The notes beneath the pieces are model-generated. The model saw nothing but the letters and a program-made list of their open reading frames with translations, was not told the origin of the DNA and did not search any database. Below are positions 63,039 to 64,000 of a DNA stretch of 64,000 bases, piece by piece. A program made the translations under genes and the position numbers. Origin of the DNA: Pseudomonas sp. AOB-7 (lineage in GTDB: Bacteria; Pseudomonadota; Gammaproteobacteria; Pseudomonadales; Pseudomonadaceae); assembly GCF_003696305.1 (NCBI RefSeq), contig NZ_RFFK01000008.1, positions 62,001 through 126,000 on the forward strand, given 5' to 3'. How positions within the stretch are numbered: the first letter of the stretch is position 1; every line of letters starts with the position of its first letter.

Positions 63039-63995
63039 TCAAGCTTTTGCCGCGTGCTTGGCCGCGATGCAGTCCATCAGGCGCTCGCCGATGCGGGTGT
63101 CGAAGGCGGCGTCGATCTCGCGGATGCAGGTGGGGCTGGTGACGTTGATCTCGGTGAGGTGCTCGCCGATCACGTCCAGGCCGACGAACAGCAGCCCCTT
63201 CTCGCGCAGGGTCGGGCCGACCGCGGCGGCGATCTCGTGGTCGCGCGCGGTCAGTGGGCGGGCCTCGCCGCGGCCGCCGGCGGCCAGGTTGCCGCGGGTC
63301 TCGCCGGCGGCCGGGATGCGCGCCAGGCAGTAGGGCACCGCTTCGCCATCGATCATCAGGATGCGCTTGTCGCCGTCCTTGATCGCCGACAGGTAGCCTT
63401 GCGCCATGATCTGCTGCTGGCCATGCCGGGTCAGCGCCTCGAGGATCACCGAGAGGTTGGGGTCGCCTTCGCGGTGGCGGAATATCTGCGAACCGCCCAT
63501 GCCGTCCAGGGGTTTGAGAATGATGTCACGGTGCTCATCGGCAAACTGGCGCAGAATGTCAGGACGCCGACTGACCAGGGTCGGCGGCGTGTATTGGGAG
63601 AACTGGGTGGCGAACAGCTTTTCATTGCAGTCGCGCAGGCTCTGCGGCCGATTGACCACCAGTACGCCGTCGCGTTCCGCCTGCTCCAGCAGGTGGGTGG
63701 AATAGAGGAATTCGTTATCGAAGGGCGGGTCCTTGCGCATCAGGATCACGTCCAGCTCGGCGAGGGCGGCATCCTGTTCGGCGCCCAGGGCGAACCAGCG
63801 CTGGGCGTCGTTGAACACTTCCAGGGGGCGCAGGCGGGCACGGGCCTGGCCGCGGGCCTGGTAGAGATCCTGCTGTTCCATATAGAACAGCGACCAGCCG
63901 CGCGCCTGAGCGGCCAGCAGCATGGCCAGCGAGCTGTCCTTCTTGAAGGAAATGCTGGCAATCGGATCCATGACGATCCCGAGACGAAGGCTCAT
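63039..63995 (-). CDS. gshB: Glutathione synthetase
   Basis: 318-residue ATP-grasp enzyme that adds glycine to gamma-glutamylcysteine. Typical stretches are RKDPPFDNEFLYSTHLLE (about 87-104), ILKPLDGMGGSQIFR (about 158-172) and LTEINVTSPTCIREID (about 282-297). The start at 63995 has little upstream sequence in this window, so the ribosome binding site cannot be seen. It is the first visible gene of the minus-strand run ending in pyrC', and complements gshA at 7841. Confidence 0.95.
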   Translation of the reverse strand: MSLRLGIVMDPIASISFKKDSSLAMLLAAQARGWSLFYMEQQDLYQARGQARARLRPLEVFNDAQRWFALGAEQDAALAELDVILMRKDPPFDNEFLYSTHLLEQAERDGVLVVNRPQSLRDCNEKLFATQFSQYTPPTLVSRRPDILRQFADEHRDIILKPLDGMGGSQIFRHREGDPNLSVILEALTRHGQQQIMAQGYLSAIKDGDKRILMIDGEAVPYCLARIPAAGETRGNLAAGGRGEARPLTARDHEIAAAVGPTLREKGLLFVGLDVIGEHLTEINVTSPTCIREIDAAFDTRIGERLMDCIAAKHAAKA

Positions 63996-64000
63996 GGGGG

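Overview
This 64 kb window is high-GC, gene-dense chromosomal DNA. Protein families and gene order point to a Pseudomonas (Gammaproteobacteria). Runs such as argE-argA, gshA-thioesterase-tex-ompR/envZ, rimK-rimB-hslR-hslO-pckA, fdhD-kbp-yrfG-nudE-cysQ-fabY and pyrC'-pyrB-pyrR-yqgF-yqgE-tonB-gshB match, as I remember them, the PA5174-PA5209 and PA0401-PA0407 parts of P. aeruginosa PAO1. No database search was possible. I saw no tRNA, rRNA, CRISPR array, complete insertion sequence or prophage.

Layout. 0-7.6 kb: an Lrp-type regulator, a CYTH-CHAD triphosphatase, a phosphate transporter with its PhoU-like partner, argE and argA, and a small Rmf-like protein. 7.8-14.7 kb: gshA, a thioesterase coupled to tex, and the OmpR/EnvZ (AmgRS-type) system. 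14.8-23.5 kb: a 1251-residue membrane-anchored LOV-PAS-GGDEF-EAL protein convergent with rimB-rimK, then hslR, hslO and pckA. 23.6-29.1 kb: a RecQ-family helicase and a four-gene Mce/Mla-type lipid transport operon. 29.2-34.4 kb: a cupin, an HPF-family protein, and a less ordered stretch with gene remnants, hairpins, a Tat-exported multicopper oxidase and two copies of a small ORF, one broken. 34.6-45.1 kb: a Tat-exported aldo/keto reductase, a transporter, a LysR-linked acyl-CoA oxidation module, an iron alcohol dehydrogenase, a thioesterase, two envelope genes and a His-rich glycine-zipper protein. 45.3-52.8 kb: an NAD-dependent molybdenum formate dehydrogenase locus (regulator, fdsG, fdsB, fdsA, fdsD, fdhD). 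53.1-57.7 kb: kbp, yrfG, nudE, cysQ, fabY. 58.0-64.0 kb: the pyr/yqg/tonB/gshB run on the minus strand.

How the genes work together. Many neighbours are coupled by 1-4 bp overlaps: tex/thioesterase, rimB/rimK, the Mce operon, the 3-hydroxyacyl-CoA and acyl-CoA dehydrogenases, fdsG/fdsB, nudE/cysQ, pyrB/pyrC' and yqgE/yqgF. Glutathione synthesis is covered by gshA and gshB at opposite ends. Ribosome-linked functions recur: an Rmf-like protein, an HPF-family protein, Hsp15 and RimK.

Most interesting signals. (1) The LOV-GGDEF-EAL protein keeps the flavin-pocket residues and lies tail-to-tail with rimBK, suggesting a blue light to c-di-GMP to ribosome-modification link. (2) Three copies of a 130-190 bp cruciform repeat have nested arms and a conserved core. 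(3) The 30.2-34.4 kb region holds a duplicated small ORF with one decayed copy. (4) Further palindrome families lie between genes, one of which supplies the recQ stop codon.
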